64,000 bases of DNA from positions 2,366,007 to 2,430,006 of the forward strand of contig NZ_JAQNDM010000002.1 of the NCBI RefSeq assembly GCF_028368975.1, written 5' to 3'. The stretch comes from Stigmatella ashevillena (GTDB taxonomy: Bacteria > Myxococcota > Myxococcia > Myxococcales > Myxococcaceae). Positions 50,401 to 57,635 of the stretch are shown piece by piece. The notes beneath the pieces are model-generated. The model saw only the letters and a program-made list of their open reading frames with translations, was not told the origin of the DNA and ran no database searches. How positions within the stretch are numbered: the stretch's first letter is position 1; each line of letters opens with the position of its first letter. Made by a program: the position numbers and the translations under genes.

Positions 50401-51464
50401 GGGCTACCGTTGAGCTTGCCTTCGTCGGCGAGACTTCAGAAGAGCCTCGGCCTGTCTCTGCCAAACCCAGCGACTATCGCACCCTCGGCACAACCCCTCT
50501 TTCGCCGTTGGCCCTGCCGCCGGGCTCTTATCATCTCCGCATCACGGCAGAAGGCAGAGAAACGGTCTATCTGCCCCTGTGGCTCGAACGGAACGAGCAC
50601 GAGCGGCTCCAACTGACGCTTCCAACCGTTGTTCCAAAGGGCTACGCCTACATTCCTCCCGGCTGCTTTTTCATGGGAAGTGCTGACATTGAAGCCCTGC
50701 GCTCGTTCGTCGAGAGCGCTCCCATCTACCGAAAGTGCCTTACCGATGGATTCTTCATTGGAAAGCACGAGGTGACCTTCCGCGATTGGCTGGAATATCT
50801 GGAGGCAAAGGGCCCAAAGGCTCCAGAACGCCGCATCCTTGAGAAGCCTCTCTTCAATGAGAGCAGTGCCCTGTCCTTACGGAAACTGCGCAATGGCCGA
50901 TGGGAGTTCTCTTTCTATCGGAAAGACGGTGAAGTCCTGACTGCTCTGAACGAGGACATGTTCCGGTACTCAACCCGTAAAAAGAATGAAAGCCAGGATT
51001 GGCGTCAATTTCCCCTGGCAGGCGTCTCTGCAAATGACATCCAGGGTTATCTCGATTGGCTCGACCGCTCGGGCAGGCTGAAAGGTGCGCGGCTGTGCAA
51101 TGAGCTGGAATGGGTTCGCGCAGCCCGTGGAGCCGATGATCGGCGATTCCCACACGGAAACGAGTTCGCATCCGCTGACGCCAACATTGATAAAACTTAC
51201 GGCCGCCAAGTGGGTTCTTACGGACCTGACGCGGTCGGGTTACACCCCAACTCTGCCAGCTTTTGGGGTCTTCACGACATGGCAGGCAATGTTTTCGAAA
51301 TCGTTCGTTCCATGGATTCTCAGAGCACCGACCTCCTGCTGAAAGGTAGCGCCTGGTACTACCCGGAGGCCGGTGCATTGGTCGCGGCACGCCAGCCCAT
51401 CCCGCCCAATCAAGGGGACACACGGATCGGCGTGAGGGTGTGTGCTTCCCTGCTTGCTCCTTGA
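47454..51464 (+). CDS. Zinc finger/Ser-Thr kinase/STAND NTPase/FGE-like hybrid membrane protein
   Basis: A 1336-residue multidomain protein. Domains in order: an anti-sigma-type zinc finger (about residues 13-50, HHHAATCPECH); a complete Hanks-type kinase (about 87-355; GRGAMG, Lys118, HRDLKPAN with Asp208, DFG at 226-228, APE); a STAND-type NTPase (about 370-780; P-loop GDSGVGKSS at 409-417, LLVFVDQLEELV as Walker B); a membrane span (about 796-815, LLVLATILLVLAAAGLYAG); a helical region; a PEGA-like segment (LELQTTPPGATVEL); and a formylglycine-generating-enzyme/SUMF1-like domain (about 1060-1336; YIPPGCFFMGS, GKHEVTF, ARLCNELEWVRAARG, LHDMAGNVFEIV). The FGE domain should be outside the membrane and the kinase and NTPase inside. 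ATG at 47454; TTG at 47436 is possible. Base composition, especially in the last third, is less G+C-rich than flanking genes, which suggests acquisition. Confidence 0.87.
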   Translation: MPHNAGSAEPRCLTDELLAELIDGRLLPEELSRVHHHAATCPECHALLVTVLRGGVQQDPASPKTLASTGSLPASPEKAWVPPDAFDEFRLLRLLGRGAMGIVYLAHDTSLDREVAVKFIASHQPNARALAHFQIEVRAIARVQHPNVVTAFRVGTVAGRPYLVSEYLAGQSLADMPLPMPWRRARAMGLGMARGLAAAHRQGVLHRDLKPANVLLSSGGEVKLLDFGLAELVDGDTGDGAPGARSTAGTPRYMAPELFRGQLATPQSDLYSLGLVLYELCTGTLPPHRHALRLIKKGQPEPLPPEEPVKSSPPLLTEQVPGIDLDFASLIERCLRSDPAERFASAEALRLELERLGQPFDTESIPEASPYQGLASFEAEHRALFFGRDADIRAVLDRLRRQPLVLIAGDSGVGKSSLCRAGILPRVAQGALDDYRDFRPLTLTPGRLPLTVLAATLAPVLQRTETELLERLTGEPGWLGATLRATYQEGRGLLVFVDQLEELVTQSEPAQALRFAELLNELTLPAPGVRVLLTVRGDFLTRIGALPGLDAAIERSLYLLQHLKPEGIREAIVGPARSQGVSFESETLLQTLIDQTSQGAGSLPLLQFTLTELWERRDTSRACITQASLEAMGGVVGALSRHADQVLARLKRIEQQAARRLLGRLITPEGTRAEQSEEELTEDSPEARTALQVLIEGRLLHARTTEGDTHYEIAHEALISNWSTLRRWLNEDAAQRMLRQRLEVASAEWERAHRARDLLWRASQLKEAHAMDIHRLRDREKNFLHASRQAALRHRRLLVLATILLVLAAAGLYAGPRLIEHQDRQRAVQALLENASTALQEGKVSAQQALTRREEAIALFDGQSPCPDTQPCPLGTLLPTDRKNLAETGWEHARNAFKQANLRFAASEQKIEDALELSTQHLAARKLLVETTYERLKLAERFYVRDERARLTEKFKKLTSGDLLLRKPLESPATLELQTTPPGATVELAFVGETSEEPRPVSAKPSDYRTLGTTPLSPLALPPGSYHLRITAEGRETVYLPLWLERNEHERLQLTLPTVVPKGYAYIPPGCFFMGSADIEALRSFVESAPIYRKCLTDGFFIGKHEVTFRDWLEYLEAKGPKAPERRILEKPLFNESSALSLRKLRNGRWEFSFYRKDGEVLTALNEDMFRYSTRKKNESQDWRQFPLAGVSANDIQGYLDWLDRSGRLKGARLCNELEWVRAARGADDRRFPHGNEFASADANIDKTYGRQVGSYGPDAVGLHPNSASFWGLHDMAGNVFEIVRSMDSQSTDLLLKGSAWYYPEAGALVAARQPIPPNQGDTRIGVRVCASLLAP

Positions 51465-51659
51465 GGGAGGACTGAACCGAGAGCCTTGTCGTTCTGCCTG
51501 CTGAGAAGGAAGTGGATGACTCGGGTGCTGGATCTCCCTGCATAGGTTGGCCTGTTCGCGCCTCTTCTCTGTGCAGTACCAGACATCACGAGCCGCTGCC
51601 CTGGAGGGGTCCCCAGTCAGGGCAGCGGTCCTTCTCCTCTCAGTAAAGCGCGAACTCCC

Positions 51660-52727
51660 ATGAAAAGACTGCTCTCGGTTTTTGTCTGTCTTTTGGTCAA
51701 TTCGATGTCATTGGCTTCCGAGCCCAGACAGGACCCCACACGCGCCGCCCCTGAGAGGCTCGGCATCCCTCCCCGGGTGGCCCCCTGCAAGGGACTCCAG
51801 GATCCACAGCGCATCAGCTGGCCCCAGGGAACGATGCTGTGGGGAACGACAAGACAAGCTGGGGCAAACGAGAAGAGCAGTGTTCTGGCAGCCGTCGCGC
51901 TGGATCGCGTGACGCTGGGGGGAGCGCCCCTCAAAGATGTCCGTCTCGAGAAAGGCCACTTGGAGGCTCCAAACCTTCCCTCCGAGAACCTCGCAGGCGC
52001 CATCTTTCACGGAACGGCCAGCGATGGCAGCCCAGTGGAGGTCGCGGTCTGTGACGCCGAGCCTTCTCCTCAGGATCCGTCGATGCACTGGTACCGCATC
52101 GAGATCTGGGACAAGCAGAAAGAGTCCTGGGAGAACCCTTGCATCGCGACCCAGCGGGCGCCCAATCCCAAGGCGGTTGCCGTGCAGGGCCTGTGGAATG
52201 AGCAGGGCTCGCGCCACGAGGAGCCAGGAAAATTCACCTTTGCCTGCGAGAACGGCGCCATCGCCAAGTGCATTCACTGGGGCTACAAGCCCTGGGCCAC
52301 GAAGGATGGACAGCCGCTGACGGAGGTGCACCAAGCCTGTACGCGAATGGCCCGGGCCGACTATTGCGGCGACGGGCGGAGCCATACCCGCAAGGACAAT
52401 GTCATCGACATGTATGACACCTTAGGCATCCAGGCCCGGACGACCCAGACCTCCGCGAGTTGGGCACCCGAAAAAGCTTCATTCGAGGCAGCTTGGACTC
52501 CCGAGGGCGCTTCGTGCCTGGCACGCACCCGGGACGGGCAAGAAGCCCAGACGATCTTGAAGGAGTGCCCCAAGCGCTTTGAAGCGGGAGCGAAGGATCT
52601 CGGCGAGGGGGACCGCTGCAGCGTTCGCCTCAAAGGCACCCGCGCCGAGAAGACCCTGCTGAGAAACCACGCCTATGGGCAGACTCCCCGGGGCACCATC
52701 ACCGTGAACATGAAACACGGCCAATAA
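51660..52727 (+). CDS. Secreted ADYC-motif protein
   Basis: A 355-residue protein with a signal peptide (MKRLLSVFVCLLVNSMSLAS). The motif MARADYCGDGRSHT around residue 230 defines what is called the ADYC domain, found mainly in myxobacterial secreted proteins of unknown function; that naming is from memory. Paired cysteines (for example CENGAIAKCIHWGYKPW and ACTRMARADYC) suggest disulfides. Before it lie a beta-rich region (TMLWGTTRQAG, GAPLKDVRLEKGHL) and after it a segment with YDTLGIQART. ATG at 51660 follows a 195-bp gap after the hybrid kinase, where no other gene is seen. I infer it belongs to the same cassette as the sigma factor and hybrid kinase. Confidence 0.8.
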   Translation: MKRLLSVFVCLLVNSMSLASEPRQDPTRAAPERLGIPPRVAPCKGLQDPQRISWPQGTMLWGTTRQAGANEKSSVLAAVALDRVTLGGAPLKDVRLEKGHLEAPNLPSENLAGAIFHGTASDGSPVEVAVCDAEPSPQDPSMHWYRIEIWDKQKESWENPCIATQRAPNPKAVAVQGLWNEQGSRHEEPGKFTFACENGAIAKCIHWGYKPWATKDGQPLTEVHQACTRMARADYCGDGRSHTRKDNVIDMYDTLGIQARTTQTSASWAPEKASFEAAWTPEGASCLARTRDGQEAQTILKECPKRFEAGAKDLGEGDRCSVRLKGTRAEKTLLRNHAYGQTPRGTITVNMKHGQ

Positions 52728-52737
52728 AGAGGGCTCA

Positions 52738-52762
52738 CTGGGAGAGGTTCGGCCTCTCTCAG
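52738..52762. terminator. Hairpin between the ADYC gene and argR
   Basis: Bases 52738-52747 pair with 52753-52762 (10 bp, one G-T pair) around a TTCGG loop. It lies in the 31-bp gap between convergent genes and includes the argR stop codon. A bidirectional terminator is likely. Confidence 0.6.
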
Positions 52763-53172
52763 GGGAGCAACCGCAGGGACTGCTCGAGTTGCTCTCGCAC
52801 CTCTCCCAGCCGGGAGGGGTGCTTCACCGCGATGAACACCGTGTCGTCCCCTGCAATGGTGCCCGCCACCCCCTCCATGCCCACCGCGCGGTCCACCATC
52901 ACCCCGACGATCTGCGCGTAGCCCGGCGCCGTCTTGAGCACGAGCATGTTGGGTGGCGCCTCCATCACGGTCGCCCTCAACGGAGGCGCTGGAGCCCGCT
53001 CGACGCGCTGATAACGCCCATTCACCTTCTGGACCGACAGGCGCTTGAGGTGCCGAGAGAGCGTGGACTGGCTCGGCGCCTGCCCCTCACTCTCCAGCAT
53101 CTGCTGGAGCACCGCCTGATCCGTGATTTCGTTCGCCTCCAGCAACCGGAGGATCGCTTCGTCCAGATCCAT
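52759..53172 (-). CDS. argR: Arginine repressor
   Basis: A 137-residue ArgR. The N-terminal winged helix (about residues 1-65) includes ITDQAVLQQMLESEGQAPSQ and the recognition helix SQSTLSRHLKRLSVQKVNG. The C-terminal domain for hexamer formation and arginine binding contains VLKTAPGYAQIVGVMVDR and GTIAGDDTVFIAV, where GTIAGDDT is the arginine-binding motif. ATG at 53172. It is divergent from the arginine operon, and matching inverted 14-bp sites lie between the two starts. It therefore probably represses both itself and argF'. Confidence 0.94.
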   Translation of the reverse strand: MDLDEAILRLLEANEITDQAVLQQMLESEGQAPSQSTLSRHLKRLSVQKVNGRYQRVERAPAPPLRATVMEAPPNMLVLKTAPGYAQIVGVMVDRAVGMEGVAGTIAGDDTVFIAVKHPSRLGEVREQLEQSLRLLP

Positions 53173-53193
53173 GCCCCAAACGATGCATGCGCC

Positions 53194-53207
53194 TGCATAT
53201 GCATGCA
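53194..53207. promoter_or_regulatory. Candidate ArgR operator, argR side
   Basis: TGCATATGCATGCA at 53194-53207 is the exact inverse complement of 53310-53323. A further ATGCATGC lies just to the left (53183-53190). The site sits 21 bases upstream of the argR start. It resembles an ARG box in size and A/T-palindromic core but the half-site is TGCAT, not TGAAT. Confidence 0.65.
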
Positions 53208-53251
53208 AGGGCCTCGTGAATTCCCCCTGAATATCCCTGGAAATTAATCTC

Positions 53252-53279
53252 TTGCGCTGCGCGTCGAGGTGAATACTAT
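53252..53279 (+). promoter_or_regulatory. Candidate promoter of the arginine operon
   Basis: TTGCGC at 53252-53257 and TACTAT at 53274-53279 are 16 bases apart; the -10 matches 5 of 6. Transcription would start near 53286, so the operator at 53310-53323 lies just inside the leader. Confidence 0.5.
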
Positions 53280-53309
53280 GCGCCCTTCCTGCGGGCAGGC
53301 GCATATTTA

Positions 53310-53323
53310 TGCATGCATATGCA
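53310..53323. promoter_or_regulatory. Candidate ArgR operator, argF' side
   Basis: TGCATGCATATGCA at 53310-53323 is the exact inverse complement of 53194-53207. Centre-to-centre distance is 116 bp, close to 11 helical turns, which would place both on the same DNA face for looping by a hexamer. Confidence 0.65.
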
Positions 53324-53365
53324 GGCTCATCCACCGCCCCGAACGGGCACTGCGAGGAGTCGTCC

Positions 53366-54370
53366 ATGAAGCACCTGACCCATATCCGGGACCTCGGTCC
53401 TGAAGGCGTCGAGACGATCCTCGCGCAGGCCGCCGCCTGGAAGGGCAAGGCTCCGGCCCCCCTGTTCCTCGGCCGCATTCTGGGCATGGTGTTCTTCAAC
53501 CCCTCGCTGCGCACGCGTGCCTCGTTCGAGTCGGTGATGCTGCGCGGAAGCGGCAACGCCATCGTCATGGATGTGGGCAGCGGTGTGTGGAAGCTGGAAG
53601 ACCGGCCCGGTGCGGTGATGAATGAGGACCGGGCCGAGCACATCAAGGAGGCGGCGCCCGTCCTGTCGCGCTTCGTGGACATGCTCGGGGTGCGCACCTT
53701 CTCCGCCGGAGGGGACGACGAGCAGGACGAGGTGGATCCCGTCATCTCCGCCTTCCGGCGCCACGTCACCGTGCCCCTGGTCAGCATGGAGTCCGCGCGC
53801 GAGCACCCCTGCCAGGGGCTCGCGGACATGCTCACGCTGCGGGAGAACTTCGGCTCCACGAAGAAACTGCCGGTGACGCTCACCTGGGCGCCGCACATCA
53901 AGCCGCTCCCCAAGGCGGTGCCCAACTCCTTCCTGCTCACCGCCGCGGCGGCGGGCTGCGAGGTGCGGGTGGCCCACCCTCCCGGCTTCGAGCTGCACCC
54001 CCAGGTCCGCGCCGAGGCCGAGGCCTACGCGAAGGCCACCGGCGGCAGCATCACCTACACCCATGATCAGGCCGAGGCCCTGGCGGGCAGCCGCGCTGTC
54101 TACGCCAAGTCCTGGGGGCCCGCCACGCGCTCGGCGCACACGGCCGGGGATGTCTCCGCGCTGCTGGCTTCCCACGCGGACTGGATGACCACGCGGAAGA
54201 CCTTGTCGCGCGCCGCCGCGGACGCGCTCTTCCTGCACTGCCTGCCCGTGCGCCGCAACGTCGAGGTCGCCGACGATGTGCTGGACCACCCGACCAGCCG
54301 CGTCATCGACGGGGCGGAGAACCGCTTCCACGTCCAGCGCTCCATCCTCTCCTGGCTGCTGTCGGCCTGA
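53366..54370 (+). CDS. argF': N-acetylornithine carbamoyltransferase-like protein
   Basis: A 334-residue transcarbamylase. The carbamoyl phosphate loop reads FFNPSLRTRASFE, with EHPCQGLADM and the C-terminal HCLPVRRNVEV. The sequences VWKLE and HIKPLPKAVPNSFL, and the absence of the usual ornithine-binding FMHCLP/SMG-type features, point to the N-acetylornithine type known from Xanthomonas rather than ordinary OTCase. At residue 303 a Glu follows RRNV where, as I recall, the Xanthomonas enzyme has a carboxylated Lys302. ATG at 53366 has GAGGAG 6 bases upstream. It leads the arg operon behind the shared control region with argR. The call as acetylornithine type is probable, not certain. Confidence 0.82.
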   Translation: MKHLTHIRDLGPEGVETILAQAAAWKGKAPAPLFLGRILGMVFFNPSLRTRASFESVMLRGSGNAIVMDVGSGVWKLEDRPGAVMNEDRAEHIKEAAPVLSRFVDMLGVRTFSAGGDDEQDEVDPVISAFRRHVTVPLVSMESAREHPCQGLADMLTLRENFGSTKKLPVTLTWAPHIKPLPKAVPNSFLLTAAAAGCEVRVAHPPGFELHPQVRAEAEAYAKATGGSITYTHDQAEALAGSRAVYAKSWGPATRSAHTAGDVSALLASHADWMTTRKTLSRAAADALFLHCLPVRRNVEVADDVLDHPTSRVIDGAENRFHVQRSILSWLLSA

Positions 54371-54388
54371 GGCTCCACGAGGTTCGCC

Positions 54389-55201
54389 ATGCCCTTCTCT
54401 CCCAATCCCTACGCCGCGCTGCGCTCCGCAGCCCTCTACGTCCGGCAGTTCCGCCGGAAGACGTTCGTGGTGCTGCTCGACGGCACCGTCATCGGCGATC
54501 CGAAGCTGCGGCGCGCGGCCTGCGAGCAGATCGGCCTGCTGTGGGCCTTCTCCATCCAGCCCGTGGTGGTGCACAGCGCCAGCCCGGAGCTGGACACGCC
54601 CTTCGACACCGGCTCGCCCATCACCGGCCGGCTGCGCACGGACCTGCTGACGGATCTCCAGGCCGCGGGCGTGCCGTGCGTGGGCCTGAGCGGCGTGGAC
54701 GCGGGGCTGCTGAAGGCCCGGCCGATGAAGGCGGGCACCTCCGGTGACATCGAGTCCGTGGACACCCGGCTCTTGCAGCACCTGCGCTCGGGAGAATACG
54801 TCCCCGTGGTGGCGCCCCTCGCGGGCGACCCGACGGGGGCCGTGCACAATGCCAGCGCGGACACGGTGGCGGCCCTGCTCGCGGTGGCCCTCGGCGCCGA
54901 AAAGCTCTTCTTCCTGCTCACCACGCCGGGGCTGCTGCGCGACGCGTCCAACCCCAACTCGATCATTCCCCTGGCCTCGTTGCAGGAGTTGGCCGAACTG
55001 GAGAAGGAGGGCCAGCTGTCCGGGAACCTCAAGCCCAAGGCCCACGCCATCCGTCACGCCCTGGAAGGCGGCGTCGGCAGCGTGCACCTGGTGAGCGGCA
55101 CCTTGCCGGATGCGCTCCTGGAGGAGGTCTTCACCAACGAGGGCAGTGGCACCATGGTCGTCCGCGAGCCTCCCGCGCGAGGCGCTGGGGGCTCCACGTG
55201 A
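54389..55201 (+). CDS. argB: Acetylglutamate kinase-like protein
   Basis: A 270-residue amino acid kinase, second in the arg operon, which would phosphorylate N-acetylglutamate. Matching segments are QPVVVHSASPELD, SGVDAGLLKARP, VHNASADTVAALLAVALGAE and FFLLTTPGLL. The N-terminal strand reads KTFVVLLDGTVIGD: the lysine of the usual K(L/V)GG motif, which contacts the phosphates, appears replaced by leucine, and the glycine pair is reduced. This is either a divergent Xanthomonas-type kinase or an enzyme with altered chemistry. No acetyltransferase domain is fused. ATG at 54389, 18 bp after argF'; its stop overlaps the GTG of argE'. Confidence 0.8.
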   Translation: MPFSPNPYAALRSAALYVRQFRRKTFVVLLDGTVIGDPKLRRAACEQIGLLWAFSIQPVVVHSASPELDTPFDTGSPITGRLRTDLLTDLQAAGVPCVGLSGVDAGLLKARPMKAGTSGDIESVDTRLLQHLRSGEYVPVVAPLAGDPTGAVHNASADTVAALLAVALGAEKLFFLLTTPGLLRDASNPNSIIPLASLQELAELEKEGQLSGNLKPKAHAIRHALEGGVGSVHLVSGTLPDALLEEVFTNEGSGTMVVREPPARGAGGST

Positions 55202-56268
55202 CGCCTGCCGCACTGCTCGAAGCCCTGGTGGCCACCCCCAGCGTCTCTGGAAACGAGACGGCGATCGCGGATCAGGTGGCCTCGTGGGCCGAGGGCTGGG
55301 GTGCGCGCGTGCACCGCCAGGGAAACAACGTGTGGTTCTCCGTGGGCCAGGGCCCGCGGCGGCTGCTCGTCAACTCGCACCTGGACACCGTGCCCCCGTG
55401 CAGCGGGTGGACGCTGGAGCCCTTGCAGCCCCTGTGGCGCGAGGGACGGCTCTATGGCCTGGGAAGCAACGACGCCAAGGGCTGCGTGACGGCGATGCTG
55501 CTCGCGGCCCGGGAGCTGCTCGCAGCCCCCCAGGCCCTGGAGGGCAAGGGAGAAGCCGTCTTCGCGTTCACCGCCGAGGAGGAGACGGGCGGCAAGGGAC
55601 TGGGCACGCTGCTGGGGGACCTGGGGCCCCTGGATGCCGCCGTGGTGGGAGAGCCGACGGGGTTGAAGCCCTGCACGGCCCAACGGGGAATGCTGCTGCT
55701 GCGCTGCGTGGCCCACGGCACCTCCGGGCACGTGGCGCACGCGCACACCACGCAGACGGAGAACGCCATCCACGTGGCGGCCCGGGACATCGCCGCCCTG
55801 GCCGAGCTGCGCTTCCTGCCCCACCCCCTGCTGGGCGAGGCGCGCGCGCAAGTCACGCAGATCCAGGGAGGACTGGCGCGCAACCAGGTCCCCGACCGCT
55901 GCGAGTTCTTCGTGGACCTGCGCACCACCCCGGGAATGGACCATGCGGCCCTGGCGCTTCAGCTGGGCCGGACGCTGAAGAGCGAGGTGACGGTGCACTC
56001 CGCGCGCTACCTCCCCAAGGGGACCGCGCCGGGCGAGCCCATCGTGCGCGCGGCCATGGCGGCCTCGGGAAACACCGCCCCCGTGGGCTCCAGCACCACC
56101 TCTGACTGGGCGTTCCTGGGCGAGATTCCCGCCGTGAAGGTGGGCCCGGGCGACACGCTGCGCTCCCACCGGCCCGATGAGCACCTCGCCCTGGTGGAGC
56201 TGGAGGCGGGCATCACCTTCTATCAGAAGCTCATCCGCGGCTACTTCGAGGAGGTGGCACGTGGCTGA
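55198..56268 (+). CDS. argE': M20 family deacetylase (acetylornithine/acetylcitrulline deacetylase)
   Basis: A 356-residue zinc metallohydrolase of the M20/ArgE-DapE family. Metal and catalytic motifs are clear: NSHLDTVPP, GLGSNDAKG, the general base in AEEETGG and GEPTGLKP. The dimerisation domain segment is HGTSGHVAHAH. In an operon with an acetylornithine-type carbamoyltransferase its likely substrate is N-acetylcitrulline; acetylornithine is the alternative. GTG at 55198 overlaps the argB stop by 4 bases and its stop overlaps the argH start by 8 bases. Confidence 0.86.
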   Translation: MTPAALLEALVATPSVSGNETAIADQVASWAEGWGARVHRQGNNVWFSVGQGPRRLLVNSHLDTVPPCSGWTLEPLQPLWREGRLYGLGSNDAKGCVTAMLLAARELLAAPQALEGKGEAVFAFTAEEETGGKGLGTLLGDLGPLDAAVVGEPTGLKPCTAQRGMLLLRCVAHGTSGHVAHAHTTQTENAIHVAARDIAALAELRFLPHPLLGEARAQVTQIQGGLARNQVPDRCEFFVDLRTTPGMDHAALALQLGRTLKSEVTVHSARYLPKGTAPGEPIVRAAMAASGNTAPVGSSTTSDWAFLGEIPAVKVGPGDTLRSHRPDEHLALVELEAGITFYQKLIRGYFEEVARG

Positions 56269-57613
56269 AGAGACGCTGTGGGGCAAGGGCCTGGCGCTGG
56301 ACACCATCATCCACGGCTTCACCGTCGGGGATGATCCTCAGGTGGATCTCGCGCTCGCCCCTCATGACGCGCTGGGCAGCGCCGCCCATGCCCGGATGCT
56401 GGCGCGCGTGGGCCTCTTGTCCCAAGCGGACATGCAGGCCCTGGTCACGGCCCTGCGCTCGCTGCACGACGAGGCGCGTGCCGGAGCGTTCACCATCCGC
56501 CCGGAGCAGGAGGACGGACACACGGCGCTGGAGGCCGCGCTCGTGGAGCGCGTCGGAGAGCCCGGCCGGCGCATCCACCTGGGCCGCTCGCGCAATGATC
56601 AGGTGCAGTTGGCCCTCCGGTTGCTGCTGCGCGAGGAGGTGCTGGTGCTCGGCGCCCGCGCGGCGGAGCTGGCCGGGGCCTTCCTGGACTTCGCCCAGGC
56701 CCACGCAGACAAGCCCATGCCCGGCTACACCCACATGCGGAGGGCCATGCCGAGCACGTTCGGGCTGTGGGGTGCCGCCTTCGCCGAGGCCCTGCTGGAA
56801 GAGCTGGAGGCCTTGAAGGGCCTGTGGGCCCGCGTGGACCGGTGCCCCCTGGGCGCCGCGGCGGGCTTCGGCGTGCCCTTGCCCATCGACAGGGAGTATG
56901 TGGCCACCCTGCTCGGTTTCTCCCGCGTGCAACGCAGCCCCATCGATGTCCAGAACAGCCGGGGACGGCTCGAGACGGCGACGCTCTCGTGGGCCTGTTC
57001 CATCTCCAGCGGACTGGAGAAGTGGCTGTGGGATCTGGCGCTCTTCACCACCGAGGAATTCGGCTTCCTCACGCTGCCCGACGCCTTCACCACCGGCTCG
57101 TCCATCATGCCGCAGAAGAAGAACCCGGACGTGGTGGAGCTGGCGCGAGGCCGATGCCGGGAACTGCGCGGCATGGCCCGTCAGGTGGAAGAGGTGGCCA
57201 GCGGCCTGCCCTCCAGCTACCACCGCGACTTCCAGTTGCTCAAGCGCCCCACCCTCACGGCGCTCACCTCCTTGCGCGAGCTGCTGGAGGTGGCCACGCG
57301 CCTGGTGCCCGTGCTCCAGCTTCGCGCCGAGGCCGCCGCCCGCGCCTGCGACGACACGCTGTACGCGGCCCACCATGCCTTCACGCTCGCCGGGCGGGGC
57401 CTGCCGTTCCGGGATGCCTACCGCGAGGTGGCTCACCAGCTCGCCGATGGCACCTTCCGGCCGGACCGCGCCGCGCTGACCGCCACCCACCTGGGCGGCG
57501 CCGGCAACCTAGGCCTGGAGCAGGCCCGCGCCGAGCTGGCCACCTCCCGTGCCTGGCTCACCGATACCCACCGCGCGCTCGCGGACTGTGCCGAGCGCAT
57601 CTGGCACCCCTGA
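56261..57613 (+). CDS. argH: Argininosuccinate lyase
   Basis: Splits argininosuccinate into arginine and fumarate. The 450-residue protein has QEDGHTALEAAL, IHLGRSRNDQVQLALR, the catalytic-loop GSSIMPQKKNPDVVELARG, and PGYTHMRRAMPSTFG, typical of the fumarase/aspartase superfamily. GTG at 56261 with GAGGAGG upstream. argG follows 22 bp downstream. Confidence 0.94.
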   Translation: MAEETLWGKGLALDTIIHGFTVGDDPQVDLALAPHDALGSAAHARMLARVGLLSQADMQALVTALRSLHDEARAGAFTIRPEQEDGHTALEAALVERVGEPGRRIHLGRSRNDQVQLALRLLLREEVLVLGARAAELAGAFLDFAQAHADKPMPGYTHMRRAMPSTFGLWGAAFAEALLEELEALKGLWARVDRCPLGAAAGFGVPLPIDREYVATLLGFSRVQRSPIDVQNSRGRLETATLSWACSISSGLEKWLWDLALFTTEEFGFLTLPDAFTTGSSIMPQKKNPDVVELARGRCRELRGMARQVEEVASGLPSSYHRDFQLLKRPTLTALTSLRELLEVATRLVPVLQLRAEAAARACDDTLYAAHHAFTLAGRGLPFRDAYREVAHQLADGTFRPDRAALTATHLGGAGNLGLEQARAELATSRAWLTDTHRALADCAERIWHP

Positions 57614-57635
57614 CACACGAAGGAATCGACATCTC

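Noticed and set aside
53173-53940. N-terminal extension of argR
   Set aside because: It runs antisense through the start of argF' and through the operators; ArgR proteins begin near 53172.
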